A DNA stretch of 64,000 nucleotides from Mycogone perniciosa. Taxonomy: Eukaryota > Ascomycota > Sordariomycetes > Hypocreales > Hypocreaceae. The position numbers and the translations under genes are program-made. Below are positions 1 through 11,070 of the stretch, in pieces; the stretch's first letter is position 1, and every line of letters begins with the position of its first letter. The stretch lies in NCBI GenBank assembly GCA_025331125.1, contig JAOALB010000002.1, positions 620,001 through 684,000 of the forward strand, given 5' to 3'. The notes under the pieces are model-generated. The model was given only the letters and a program-made list of their open reading frames with translations. It was not told the origin of the DNA and did no database searches.

Positions 1-277
1 AATGCCCCGTATCGTCCCAAAAACGCCGCCCTTGCATACACCATCTTCCCCTGGTCTGGTCTTGTTCTCTCTCTCTAGAAGCAGCCAACACCCCACCCCC
101 CATATGTACGTAGTGTCTTTTAATCAGGCACCGCCTAAGAAACATCATCAACGTCTCGTCATTCCATCGTCCGCTGCCACTCAACCCCGGCTGGTTATAA
201 AAACAAGGCGCCTTGCATGCCATTAAGAAAGGAAAAAATGCCAGTATAATCCGACGCCAGCGGTCCCAAACCATTGT

Positions 278-3200
278 CTAGATCCAGTCCATCTCATCAT
301 CCCCACCGTCGTTGTGCTGCTCCATGCTTTGTTTGCGTGGTCGACCCCGTTTACGTGGCTGAGAGCCAGACCGTGCTCGCTTTTTGCGTCCGCCTGGTGT
401 GCCTGCGCCTTTCCTCTTGCGACCTCTCTCGGGCATCTCACCATCATCCTCGCCCTCACTGGGCGTGCTTGGTCCATCCAGGACCATATCATCATCTTCA
501 TCCTTCACCTTGAACTCTTTGTCTACGTTCATTAGCTCCACAAAGCCCCTGCATTTTTGCGCCATCTTTGAACTCGATTCGAGCCCACTCATATGAGACG
601 CCACCTCATCCCAAAGTTTATCTCCATGAACTCCTTGTACCTTCACCGGTGTTTTGTTGAGGTCTTTGGTCAGGGCTTTGGCCTTGCTATCGTGTCGGTT
701 TGTTCCCATTCCATAGAGTCGTCTAAGGTGTGTTCGAGCTTCCCACAAAGACAGCAAGATGATAGACCCGGCGGTCAATTGACGGAGTCGGCGTGGGTCC
801 ACTGACATGGCCACACCTGCATCTCCACTCAAAGGCACTCCGCCTGGGCTCAGCTGCCCGTCCAACGGTGCTGGCGCTGCCACCATCACTTGGTCCGCCG
901 TACCCACTTGCCCTGGCTGGTCCACGTCCAGGCGGACATTGAATACCTCAGACTCGATGGCTTGGGCAACCGTCGCACCGGTAGTCGTGACAATCTTCTC
1001 CATCGTGTTCACCGCGCTTTGCAGTTCTCCGACCGTCTGATACTCAAAGAAGGCAAGATTCTCGATGAGAAAGCGTGAAAAGTCAACGTGTGGCGGCATC
1101 TCTCCTGACCCATCCAACTTCGCCAAGTCAAAGTCCACCTGACCACATAGCTTCTCCAGAAACCGCTGTCGGTTCTTCATCTTGCTGATTTTCAGAACCT
1201 CCATCATCAAGTGAAGCTTAGATTGGAATGGCTCTGTTGTTGCTCCGTGAGAATCTTTCACAACGTCCCGCTGGTAGTTGTAGGCCGACTGAACTGCTTT
1301 CACATACTCCCTTTCAAGTACTGTTTCGTGCTTCTCGTGTAGTGAGCGGTGTTCGATAAAGGCAAGTTCTGCGATTTTCCGGTTTGCCGATGTCTCTAGT
1401 GTTATCAACGTCACTCCAGTTTCCTTCGGGTGTGTAAGGCCCTGCCGGTTGATGCTACCCAAAACCTCCATTGCTAGGAATGCATGCTCGTCCTGGCTCC
1501 CCAGGGAAATTCGGGTGATGTCTTTGAGAAACCTTTGAGTCGTAGCACTGGCAACGTCATCAAAGTTAGTGCCTCCCATGACGGTCAATTCCTTCTTTTT
1601 TCCCTTCTCCTCAGAGCCAGCTTCAGACGCAGCCTCGGATCGCCTTTCTTCTATAAGGAGGAATTCTTTGAAAGATCTAAGTATCATGGTCTCAAGAATA
1701 GGCACTTGTTCATGGAACACTTGCTGAAAGCCTGTGTAGACCTTGGCAAGAACATAATTTCTTGGCCACGATTGGCACACTAGACCGATCGCCTCGAGAG
1801 ATGCTTTGCGAGCCTCCAAGGGCTGAGAGGGTGAGGCAAATGGCGATAGAACGTCGACAATGAGCCGCGGAACGGAATCACCTTGCCATTTGGGAAACCG
1901 TGTCTTGAAAACCCGTATTTGTTGATCCAGGTCGCAATGTTTGCCAACACTGCCCACAATGATGGAGTAAGCACAAAGATGGTTGATTCGCTTGTTATCC
2001 ATTGGACCAACTCCAAGCTTTTGAATCCCCGTCAAGCTTGAGGCAACAAGGTTGGCCAATGGTCCAAAATCTTTCAGGAGATCGCAGACAACTCGAGCGC
2101 AAGCAATCAAGTCATCCAGTGCTCCACGGGATGAAATCTTTCCTATACCCTTGAGCAGCTGGAGGCGAACCTCGGTGAGAAATTCTGAATGAGCCATTGG
2201 CAACTGTGGGAGTACCCGCTTGTAAATCACCGTCACGGCACGGAATGCTGCCAATTCATCGGTGCCACTGAAGCTGGCAAGATGAGGTTTGAGAAGCCGA
2301 ATCTGCTCGAAGGTGAACAGCTTTGGGTCAGCTTTGGCAAATATTGTAAGTACCTGCAAGGCATCACGACCAGAGGGGGCCCCGTCTTCTGAGTCTGGGT
2401 TATCAATGAGCCCGAACATATCTCCGACAAGCTTGGAGCAAACGGAAAATGGCCCTTCCAGGGACTTGTTCTGGGGCCTGAGGATAGTTTGAAACACCTT
2501 GTCAAGAATCTCGGTAACGTTCCCAGTCTTGACCGTTTGAATAATGAGAGCAACATGCTCTGTAAGAGATGTCTGAAATTCGGCAGTGCTGTCATTACCG
2601 TAGAACGGAGCAAACCAAACCTCCTCTATCATCTGGCGGGCCAAATCTCTAACCCCATCGTCAGGATCTTGTACGCGTCGAAGAAGACCATTCCCTATCG
2701 CACTACGAAGCACCTTGCTTCGATTTCGAAGGTAGATGTCACGAGCAAGCTTCATAGCCCGCTTTCTAACACCTACACCGGCATCCTGGAATCTCTCAAT
2801 GATTTTCGGCGTCAGGGACGACTCCAAGACAGGCCGCATCCCTATGCAGTTGCCCAGTAGACCAAGTGCTGAGTCTCTCACTTGAGTGGAAGAATCACTT
2901 GAGCAATCAAGAATCAGTTGAATTACGGTCGAGTCGCCATCTAAAATGGACGGGTCGGTTTCAAGGACCTGGTTGACACTTTTGAGACTCTTGCTGCGAA
3001 CAGTTGCTTGGTCGCTGGCCATTGAACCAAGCAGAATGTTGAGAATCTTGTTGAAAGACTCGCACAGTGGTGAGCGGAGGAGAATGATTGAGTAAGAAAG
3101 CTTGGCCTGGGCTGCGGCAACGGCTCTGAAGGTGTATTCGTTAAAAAGCCATCTTCTGTCGTCAATCATCATCCTCAAACGATACGCGAGGCGGCCAAGC

Positions 3201-5984
3201 TCTTGATCTCGTTCATGGTCGTCATCTTGGATGGAATCGTAACCGGCATGCACTCGGGTAGCCCAGTCTGTTATGAAAAATGACACGGCACTGGACAAAT
3301 ACGGGTCATCTGAGAGTCGGCCTTGGAGGTACTCCAACGAAGCTCGGTAAGGGCCGTCCCATGCAACTATGTGCTCGATCTGACTCTTCTGCTCAAGGAC
3401 GTGACAGGCCAGTTCTGAGAGATACAGTGACAGGTTGTCGATATCACCACCTTCAAGGGAGTTTGTTGTCCGCTTGACATGCGATCGCAGACGAGAAATA
3501 GCCGCGCTCATAACGCCAAGCAGCTCGAGTGCCATGTTCTTTGCAGGAGCAGCAGTCTTTGGTGCCTCAAAGAGCTGCACCATCATGAGCATCAAGAGAC
3601 GCAGCAACAATTCCGCTGATGGCCAGTCCGGAGAATCCAGACAGGTTGTGAAGTCATCAACAAAAAGATCCAAGAGGTTGCGATATGGAGTATCTCCAGA
3701 TTTGGTAGAGCCAATTGCACGTTTCACGATGAAATTGATGACATATGAAGCATTTCGAGCAGCACCGTCAGTAAGGGGTACTACTGTCGCTTCAAGTTCT
3801 TGAATTGCCACGGCATGCTGCTGGGCGCCTTGGTCCTCGCTTGTCACTGACGACGTAATCTGGGTCTTTTTCTTCGGTTGCTGGTTGAGCTCATCATCAT
3901 CACTTGCCCCATCGCCATCATTGAGGACACGCATCATTGCAGCGCGGCCAGCTTCATTCACTTCGACTCTGCCAGAGCTTGCTTGAACTAGTCGCATAAT
4001 CAATGCCGACACAGGTTGAATACTGCCACCTTCAGTGAGCTTGAACTGCCTTGAACTCTGCTTTCCAACTGGGAGCTTTTCTAGTGATGTCAGAATGTCG
4101 TCAATGATACCTTGTCTTTGCTCGGGCTTAATGAGGAAGATCTGGCAAAGCATGTCCATGGCAACAGATCGAATTCCGTCGAATTTTTGAACACCAACAG
4201 CCGAGTCTTTCTCGAAGTAGGCGTTTTCCACAAAGATGAGTTTGGAAGCGGTATATTCTAGTGTATTGAAAACCGTTTCCGAGAGTTCAATTTTTGTAAC
4301 CAGCTCGGCGAGCAGCGCAAACAGCTTTTGACAGCACACAAATGTGGAAGACACAGCCTTCTTGTGCTTGAGAAGCATCTTAAAGATGTTGGCAGAGGGG
4401 CCAGAATTGCGAAGTTCCACGAGAGGAACGATTATGTCTTCGGTAACGGCCTTAAAAATGTCAATGCATTTGTGGATAATGGTTTCAGAGTAGAGTTGTT
4501 TATCTTCTCTGCCACCGGATAAGACTCGCAAGCAGGTACGAGCAGCCTTCAACGCTGTCTCAATATCAGACAACTGCTGGATCCAAGATTCCACACCGGC
4601 TTCATCCCAGCTTTCATCGATCCGGATATCCAAGCCGTCTATCAGTTTCAAGCTGCCATCACTTAGTTTCATGACGTGAAGAAGGCTCTCCAGTGGGACT
4701 TTGTCGTAACATTTCAGTCCTATCACTTTTTGAATGGCGCCATGCATTTTTTGATGCGTTGTGGCAGTCATGGTGACTTCTTGTTCCGGTGTCAGCGTCA
4801 CAATGTGGTCATACCCAGGTTCCATTCCCAGGACGCTCCCGACAGCTGAGAAAACACTCCGCGTCAACAAGTCAAGGGCTTCAAGTGCCGCCTCAGCTCG
4901 CTGACGTTGATCGAGTCTCTCGCCGAGCCGATCGTGGACTTCCGTGGACGCCTGTCGCTCTTTTTTGCCAGACGAAAGGTTCGACGGAGCATATGGCACA
5001 TACGCAACCTCCTGGTATTCGTCTTTCTTGATGCTTGGGGAAGGCAATTCAACCCTGAATGATGTAGGCTTGGAGGCAGAAGGAGGGGGATTGGATGGTG
5101 TCGAAGGAATATTCAGAGAATTTTCGGGAATGATAGGCAGGACTTGTCCTTGATGTTGCGGTGTGGCGCTGAATGATGATTGGGATTGTGAAAATCCTGT
5201 ATCGACGTATGCCGATAAATCGGGATTCTTCCTTGAGGGTATAACCACCTCTATTCTAGCCGAACTTGACGTGTGCGCCTCATTATTTTTTGTACGAACT
5301 CCTGGTACTTGGGAGGCACCCAGAGAGCCGTATACGGGGACTTCTTTCGCTGGGTTCTGAAGCTTGTCCCCGTCGGCTTTCAAATCTTGAGGGCTTGCGT
5401 TCGGCTTTGTTGCCTTGAAATAACCTCCCACTTTCTCATATACGGCTTTCGCAATCGGAGACAGGTCTTGGGATAGACTCGTGCAAGATGGGTTCGGTGG
5501 GCCAGTCGGAATCGTCCTGAAGTTGCTGCGCGCAAGGTCACCGGCAGTCACTTGGAGGTTTTTGTGCGCTTCGACTTACTATTGTGTTCTCTGCGATGGC
5601 TTCAAGTCGTGAAGAACGAGGTCAACCGCTTGTTTGGCGTTTCTTGGCATGTGTGCCTGACCGAAAGCTTCCCTGTTCAGTCGATCGAATTCGTGGCGGG
5701 GGAACAGGTCAGAGACGTGGAGAGCTGGCGAGCCGTAACCAATATTTGCATCAGGAATAATATCTAAAGCAGTATAGGGTTAATAGAGGGGAGACGACAT
5801 AAGGTTGAGCAACGAGCAGTGACTGACCAGGAATGAACGGAGCTGTTGAGGTTTGTGGTGAATAGGGCAAAGATTCCTGCAATGTGAAAGGCCGCGATAC
5901 TGTATTTTGGGGTTCTGAGGGCCTGTTGTGGGTTCCAAGCCCATTTCCAGGGCCCTTCACATTGTGTGCCTGCATGTTTGCCAT
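278..5984 (-). CDS. scc2: Sister chromatid cohesion loader Scc2/Mis4 (NIPBL family)
   Basis: Large HEAT-repeat subunit of the Scc2-Scc4 complex, which loads cohesin onto chromatin in the nucleus. The long open frame begins at a non-ATG codon, so its 5' end is an exon edge. I read three exons: 5984-5828, 5763-5580 and 5525-278. The introns are 64 nt (donor GTCAGT, TTAAC branch) and 54 nt (donor GTAAGT), and the frame is continuous, giving about 1862 aa, a usual size for fungal Scc2. The first ATG begins MANMQAHN. The N-terminal 200-300 residues are Ser/Pro-rich and probably disordered; this is where the family binds Scc4. The middle and C-terminal parts are helical HEAT repeats. The last 50 residues are strongly basic with an AT-hook-like KRGRPRK near residue 1840, followed by an acidic end. 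Divergent from RPA12 across 510 bp. The identification is firm; the choice of first ATG is less so. Confidence 0.92.
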
Positions 5985-6494
5985 ATTCTGAATCCTCACA
6001 ATAACCACCAAATCGGCATTGTCGAGGAAGGAGCTATCAGCGCATCAGAGCTTCAGCGGGTCGATCAATGGATTGGTCGGCAGGTTTGGGGATCGCGACA
6101 AAATGGTGATACTGCGCACAATTTCTTATGCCAGTTCCTGAACGACCGATGATGAAAGGAGCGTGGCTCAAGGCATGCCTGAGTTACGGAGGAAAGTTAG
6201 GTAGTAATGTTGAATCTCGAATCACGCGTATCACAGCCTGGAAATTCGACAGCCTCGTGGACCAATCTTGAATGACAGGAAGGTGCGAAGGTGTCCGTGC
6301 GTCAAGGCTCTGGCCACTCAGATGCTTTTCCGATATGCGGCCTTGCCTTATCAGTTTTTCCGATCAGAGCACCCCGGCAAGAATCTTTGTCGGTGGCTTT
6401 TGGATAGTATCCCACATTTTCTTTGTCCTCTCTGCTGCGCATTCCCATTGTTGGCATACTTGAAAAACTGTGAGACCAGCAACAAGCACGAGAT
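5985..6494. promoter_or_regulatory. Divergent SCC2/RPA12 intergenic region
   Basis: A 510-bp gap separates the two start codons, so it must hold both promoters and both 5' leaders. I see no open frame of interest and no obvious TATA box at a convincing distance. No TACGGAGTA motif occurs here. Confidence 0.6.
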
Positions 6495-6976
6495 ATGGCT
6501 GCTATTGGGTCTTTGGTGTTCTGCACCGACTGCGGAAATCTCCTCCCTGCGACAAAGGGCAATGAGCGGAATATCCTAAGTTGCGAATGCTGCGGTGCTG
6601 AAAACAAAGGTTGGCGAGCTTGAAGAGCAATGGCGCAAATGCGATTTCTGACCCCTGGACTACTAGATACCGGCTCGAAGACGATTGTGACGAAGTCAAA
6701 GGCCTCAGATTTCCCATCCTTCTTGAGGCAGAAGCTTCAATCCAATGTGCAAGCGGTCGAACGCCACAACCTGAACACCGAAAGTACCGTTCGCGAGCGA
6801 TGCCCGAACTGCGGCCGAGAAGAAGTCAAGTACACCACAGTGCAGTTGCGCAGTGCCGATGAAGGTTCAACAGTGATATACAGCTGCGAGTGTGGAAATT
6901 CGTAAGACCACCAGGTGCTACGACCGCTGCTAGGAGTATTTACTGACGTTTTTGTAGCTGGCACGAGAACAATTAA
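6495..6976 (+). CDS. rpa12: DNA-directed RNA polymerase I subunit RPA12
   Basis: Small TFIIS-like subunit of RNA polymerase I, acting in rRNA synthesis and transcript cleavage in the nucleolus. Three exons: 6495-6609, 6667-6901 and 6958-6976, with introns of 57 and 56 nt. The product is 122 aa, against 125 in yeast. The N-terminal zinc ribbon uses C10, C13, C30 and C33. The C-terminal ribbon starts with C84-x2-C87, followed by the family's acidic hairpin RSADEG (residues 100-105) and the terminal WHENN. The last ribbon pair reads C112-x-C114 rather than the CxxC I expect from yeast and human, which is noted as a finding. The final exon adds only six residues and a stop; without it the gene would look truncated. 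No long ORF covers the whole gene because of the introns. Confidence 0.93.
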
Positions 6977-7027
6977 CAAGGGATTTATTTTTTCATGGAT
7001 TAGAAACACTGCGGCAGCATCTCTTCT

Positions 7028-8053
7028 TTATGCAGATGCGCTGGCAACCTCTGGAATCAGAGCATACTCTGTTTCTCCACTCTTCTCATATTCCGCCATA
7101 TCCAGTGCCACAACAACGCTCTCCCGAACGACCTGCTCCTTGTCATGAAGGAACCTCTTCAAAATATCCTCCACGCCCTCCTCCTCACCGAGACCACCAA
7201 GAGCCTCTGCGGCCTCGTGTCGAACCATACTCTCCTCCTCGAGGTTGCTCAATGCGTCGGTAAGGGCAGGGATTGAAGCTGGGTGTGAAAGCTGGCCAAA
7301 GACAAACGCGATTTCATGACGAAAAAGTGCAGAGGTGTCAGCGAAGCCTTTGGCGAGGGCTAGGACTGCGGGGACAGCCGTCGGGGAGTCGGGAGGAGAC
7401 GCAAGGTCGCGGAGAGCAAACATGGCACGGTACCGCATGAACAGTGGCTGGTTGACATCCATAAGCACCTTCCCTAGCTCTTCGACGGTCTTCTCGGATT
7501 CGGGCATGGGGGGCGCTGGGTCGACCGAGGCAAAGTCGCTTGGTTTTGTTTAGCGAAATCGAGATAATCCGAATGGATGCTATTTGTGAACTCACCTTTG
7601 GCGCAACTTCTCCTGTAGTCTTTGCTCTGAATTCTCCCATTCTATACGATCAATAGCGATCTCGCAAGTCTCCTTGACAACCACTTCCTCGCCCTCGCGA
7701 TCCCGAAACTGTCGAAGTAGATCCAGTTGCGAAGCCTTTCCCAGCGCGCCGAGAGCTTCAGCGGCCTCATGTCTGCACATAGGGTCCTCCTTCAGGTCTG
7801 ACAAGACTTCCCGCAGAGGCTCGATGGCAGCATCGTTTCCGGTTTGTCCAAGACAGTAAGCGAGCTCATGCTTCAACAGCGCAGATGGTGATGCGAAGGC
7901 CGCGGCGATAGCCTCGATAGCTGCGACGGCAGATTCGGAGTCCGAAGCCTTGGCAAGATGCTTCAGAGAAAACAGAGCGCGGAATCGAACAGCTAGAGGG
8001 GTTTCCTCCGAGCAGAGGCTCTGCCTCAGACTCGCAATAGGAGTGTTGGCCAT
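7028..8053 (-). CDS. lia1: Deoxyhypusine hydroxylase (Lia1/DOHH)
   Basis: Hydroxylates deoxyhypusine on translation factor eIF5A, the last step of hypusine formation, using a di-iron centre in the cytosol. Two exons, 8053-7596 and 7538-7028, are joined across a 57-nt intron (donor GTGAGT, CGCTAAAC branch) and give 322 aa; the yeast protein is 325. The protein is two sets of HEAT-like repeats, and the four His-Glu iron-binding pairs are all visible: H62-E63, H95-E96, H227-E228 and H260-E261. The linker between the halves, around residues 145-170, is where the intron lies. It is convergent with RPA12, with only 51 bp between the stop codons. All catalytic residues are intact, so I expect an active enzyme. 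Confidence 0.95.
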
Positions 8054-8299
8054 TTTGGGAGGTGTTTGTTAAAAAGAATGGTGTTGATCGAAGCAGACTC
8101 GGGCGAGCGCCGGTGTAAATCCGCCGGTTGTCTGCAAGATTATCGAGAAAATTTAGGTGGGGTGAATCTGATAAGAAAAATCACCCCGCGCCTCGCATGT
8201 TTGTAGAAAATTTTTATTTTTCTCTGGCGTCTTAACCATATATGTATATGTTAGAAGTCCCTCAACATGCCATGGGAAGCGGATAACCGCTTCAAAAAA

Positions 8300-8371
8300 G
8301 GTTCCATGGTCTAACGGTTATGACTGCGGATTCTGATTCCGCCAGCGAGGGTTCGACTCCCCCTGGAACCT
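8300..8371 (+). tRNA. tRNA-Gln (anticodon CTG)
   Basis: A complete 72-nt cloverleaf can be read by eye. The acceptor stem GGTTCCA/TGGAACC is followed by an unpaired T. The anticodon stem GCGGA/TCCGC encloses the loop TTCTGAT, whose anticodon CTG reads CAG. The T loop contains GTTCGACTC. No CCA is encoded and there is no intron, both normal for a fungal nuclear tRNA. An AT-rich T-run follows shortly downstream and would suit Pol III termination. Confidence 0.93.
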
Positions 8372-8935
8372 AAGAATTTCCTTTTTGGTTGTTTATCTTT
8401 TTGGTTTTTGCTATCCCTATTTTATTCCAAAGTCAATATATTTTATTCATTCTTGGCACATAGATTACTTACAGACAATTAACTGCTATTAATGTACGGA
8501 GCAGGAATGAAGCACGTACAAAGTACTGGTATTTATGATGAAACCCTCAGTCCTTTTGCGAATTGGAGCATATCCATCCATGTCTACCCTATATACATAC
8601 CTATCTTTAGGGGAATTTATATCGGATTTTTTGTTGAGTCGGTTAATAGCATAGCACCATACGTTCAACAAGCTAGAAGTCCTGATCGCTGAATTTTATT
8701 AGATATTCTTGTCTTTCTTTTAAAATTTGGGTTATACATATATCTACTAGTATTATGTCCGGCGTGTCCCGATCTCGGATAGCTGAGACTCCCGTTGCGG
8801 AAGTTTCACATCTACATTATTGAGCCTTTGGCCACCCTGACGGCTACTACACCAAATACCACAGCTTTCTTTCGACTTTGCCACTCACATAGACTTGATT
8901 AAATCCCACCTGGTCAAGTCAATACACATTTCACA
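8372..8935. promoter_or_regulatory. AT-rich spacer between tRNA-Gln and NBP35
   Basis: This 564-bp stretch is clearly more AT-rich than its neighbours between about 8375 and 8760, with several T-runs. It then becomes mixed in composition ahead of the NBP35 start. It probably holds the tRNA terminator and the NBP35 promoter. The short ORFs in it look like chance. Confidence 0.45.
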
Positions 8936-9961
8936 ATGGCCCCTTCATTAGAAGAACCAGAGGCGGTACAAGACGTCATCGCCAACCCTCTCAAACAGAA
9001 GCCCCAGCTCGTGGCCCCAGAGCCGGAACACTGTCCAGGACCGGAATCTGAGCGCGCTGGCACGGCATCACAGTGCGACGGCTGCCCGAACCAGGCAATA
9101 TGCGCATCTGCGCCAAAAGGACCGGACCCAGATATTCCACTCATATCAGAGCGGCTCGAGAACGTCAAGCACAAGATCCTAGTGTTGAGCGGGAAGGGCG
9201 GCGTAGGGAAGAGCACATTCACGACACTTTTGGCACATGCCTTCTCCACCAACCCGGACACCACTGTGGGAATCATGGACGCCGATGTTTGCGGCCCGAG
9301 CACGGCGAAGATGTTGGGCGTGGAAAGCGAGACGGTGCATGTGAGCTCAACAGGGTTATCGCCGGTCTGGGTTACGGATAATCTGGCAGTCATGTCGATC
9401 CAGTTTATGTTACCGGACCGGGACGCGGCCATCATTTGGCGTGGGCCGAAGAAGAACGGGTTGATTAAGCAGTTCTTGAAGGATGTTGAATGGGGCGACC
9501 TGGACTTTTTGCTGGTGGACACGCCACCAGGCACAAGCGACGAACACCTGAGCATCAACTCATTCCTGAAGGAGAGCGGCATTGATGGTGCGGTTGTGGT
9601 TACGACGCCCCAAGAAGTCGCCCTGCTGGATGTGCGCAAGGAGATTGACTTTTGCCGCAAAGCTGGTATCAAGGTCCTGGGATTGGCTGAGAATATGACC
9701 GCATTTGTCTGTCCCAATTGCAAAGGCGAGAGCCAGATTTTCAGGGCGAGCACCGGTGGTGGAAGGGCACTGGCAGAGGAGATGGGCATCCCATTCCTTG
9801 GTGCGGTGCCACTGGATCCGAGGATTAGGATGGCATGCGACTACGGAGAGAGCTTTTTCGACTCGTTCCCAGATAGCCCGGCATGTATCGCGTTTAAAGA
9901 GGTAGTTAGGAATGTTGCGAAGCAGATGGGGCTGGATAGCAACAGTGTGCTACCTGAATAG
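8936..9961 (+). CDS. nbp35: Cytosolic Fe-S cluster assembly scaffold Nbp35
   Basis: P-loop NTPase that, with Cfd1, builds 4Fe-4S clusters for cytosolic and nuclear proteins (CIA pathway). A single exon encodes 341 aa with ATG in a good context (ACAATGG). The N-terminal ferredoxin-like signature C33-x13-C47-x2-C50-x5-C56 separates Nbp35 from Cfd1, which lacks it. The deviant Walker A GKGGVGKS is at 86-93. The bridging-cluster pair C259-x2-C262 lies in the AFVCPNC segment. All key cysteines are present. The stop codon faces that of the GMF gene 83 bp away. The 291-aa open frame on the opposite strand is a shadow of this gene. Confidence 0.96.
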   Translation: MAPSLEEPEAVQDVIANPLKQKPQLVAPEPEHCPGPESERAGTASQCDGCPNQAICASAPKGPDPDIPLISERLENVKHKILVLSGKGGVGKSTFTTLLAHAFSTNPDTTVGIMDADVCGPSTAKMLGVESETVHVSSTGLSPVWVTDNLAVMSIQFMLPDRDAAIIWRGPKKNGLIKQFLKDVEWGDLDFLLVDTPPGTSDEHLSINSFLKESGIDGAVVVTTPQEVALLDVRKEIDFCRKAGIKVLGLAENMTAFVCPNCKGESQIFRASTGGGRALAEEMGIPFLGAVPLDPRIRMACDYGESFFDSFPDSPACIAFKEVVRNVAKQMGLDSNSVLPE

Positions 9962-10044
9962 ATAATAACTTGACGAGAATTACGGCCCATAATCTTCAAC
10001 CATGAGAAATTTCTTTTTCTTTATGATCCTACCAGAAGCGCAGT

Positions 10045-10704
10045 TCACTCAGAAAGCTTCTCGGGGATCTCTTCTAGATCTTCCGACGATTCTATATCAA
10101 TTACCCTACCGACCTCACTTGTGTTACGCATCAACTCCTTTGCGCCAGCATACAGCATCCTTGTTTCGGCATTGCAGGTGATGGGTAGGTAGTACAACAG
10201 CACGTACGGTACAGATAGTCGACCATCGGGCTATATATCTTCGTTAGCTGGGTCATTCTGCCCGTCGAGGGGTACTAGATGGCGAACCATAGTCAATGGG
10301 TAGCTCAGAAGAATGAACCGCGGAGCGTGGTCTGGGAGGTCGTCGGCAATCTCGTCGAGGGATCTATAGACGGTCTTGTCGTCATCTTGGCGGATCTCGT
10401 GTGTGTTCTTATCAATCAGGTCTACATGTCCCGTAATGACAGTAATTAGCATATGGTTGATCCGTTGGGAAGATATACGCCGTCGTTGGGCAAGAAGAGC
10501 ACGAGAGGGAGACCAAGGAGACGTACATACATATCACTGCCTGGGGCCCGCGTGCCCTTGATGTCGTCAGACGAAACTTTCGAAGATGGTCTTTGGTCTC
10601 GCCAGAGAATGTGTAGAGTCTGGACTCGGATGCCTTTTGGATGTGTTGGTCAGCGGGGTATTTGGGAGATGGCGGCACCAGAGGGGTTGAGCTGGACATA
10701 CCAT
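10045..10704 (-). CDS. Glia maturation factor/Aim7-like ADF-homology protein
   Basis: Member of the ADF/cofilin superfamily (GMF, yeast Aim7), which binds Arp2/3 and prunes branched actin. Four exons: 10704-10702, 10633-10531, 10421-10288 and 10230-10045, giving 141 aa, the family's normal length. The first coding exon is only the ATG, followed at once by donor GTATGT. The introns are 68, 109 and 57 nt. Family landmarks in order are SESRLYTFS, KFRLTTSRA, EIRQDDDKTVY, LPDHAPRFILLSYP, GRLSVPYVLLYYLP and MLYAGAKELMRNTSEV. The C-terminus is acidic. Phase and similarity agree across all three junctions. Divergent from the CinA-like gene, with 366 bp between the starts. Confidence 0.93.
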
Positions 10705-11070
10705 GGTGAATGATGATGCAGAAACTGAAGCAAAGCAGTGCTTGTTAAATTTAGGATCGTGTGTCCCAAGCCAACAGGTCTCGACGAAGACGAGCGGAGG
10801 ACCTGCAAAAGCGTGGCTTGCTGCGTGGAAGAGCCCGATATCAGATCAGATGGTTGTTTGAAGACCCGGCCAAAACGCGATACTACTTCGTACAACTGCC
10901 CGCATAAGCTATTGACCCCAAGTCTCAAGAGCCCCCACATGTCCCGGCCCAGTCCGCATCTTACTAACTTCATCTCGTGCGTTTGAATTTGGAATCCTTG
11001 ACCACTGCTCCAGAACAGTCGTGTTGCCTGTGCAGTCAATTGCCACAAGAATCAGCGGCATTTTGTCTTC
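10705..11070. promoter_or_regulatory. Divergent GMF/CinA-like intergenic region
   Basis: 366 bp between two start codons on opposite strands, so a shared promoter region. I see no conserved element I can name. Confidence 0.5.

Noticed and set aside
1..277. 74-aa plus-strand frame at the window start
   Set aside because: Ser/Pro/His-rich chance frame in the SCC2 3' flank, no domain.
5549..5551. Apparent start codon of the SCC2 long frame
   Set aside because: It is GTG and lies within an intron; two upstream exons restore a proper ATG start.
8914..9789. 291-aa minus-strand frame over NBP35
   Set aside because: Antisense shadow; NBP35 on the plus strand has all family motifs.
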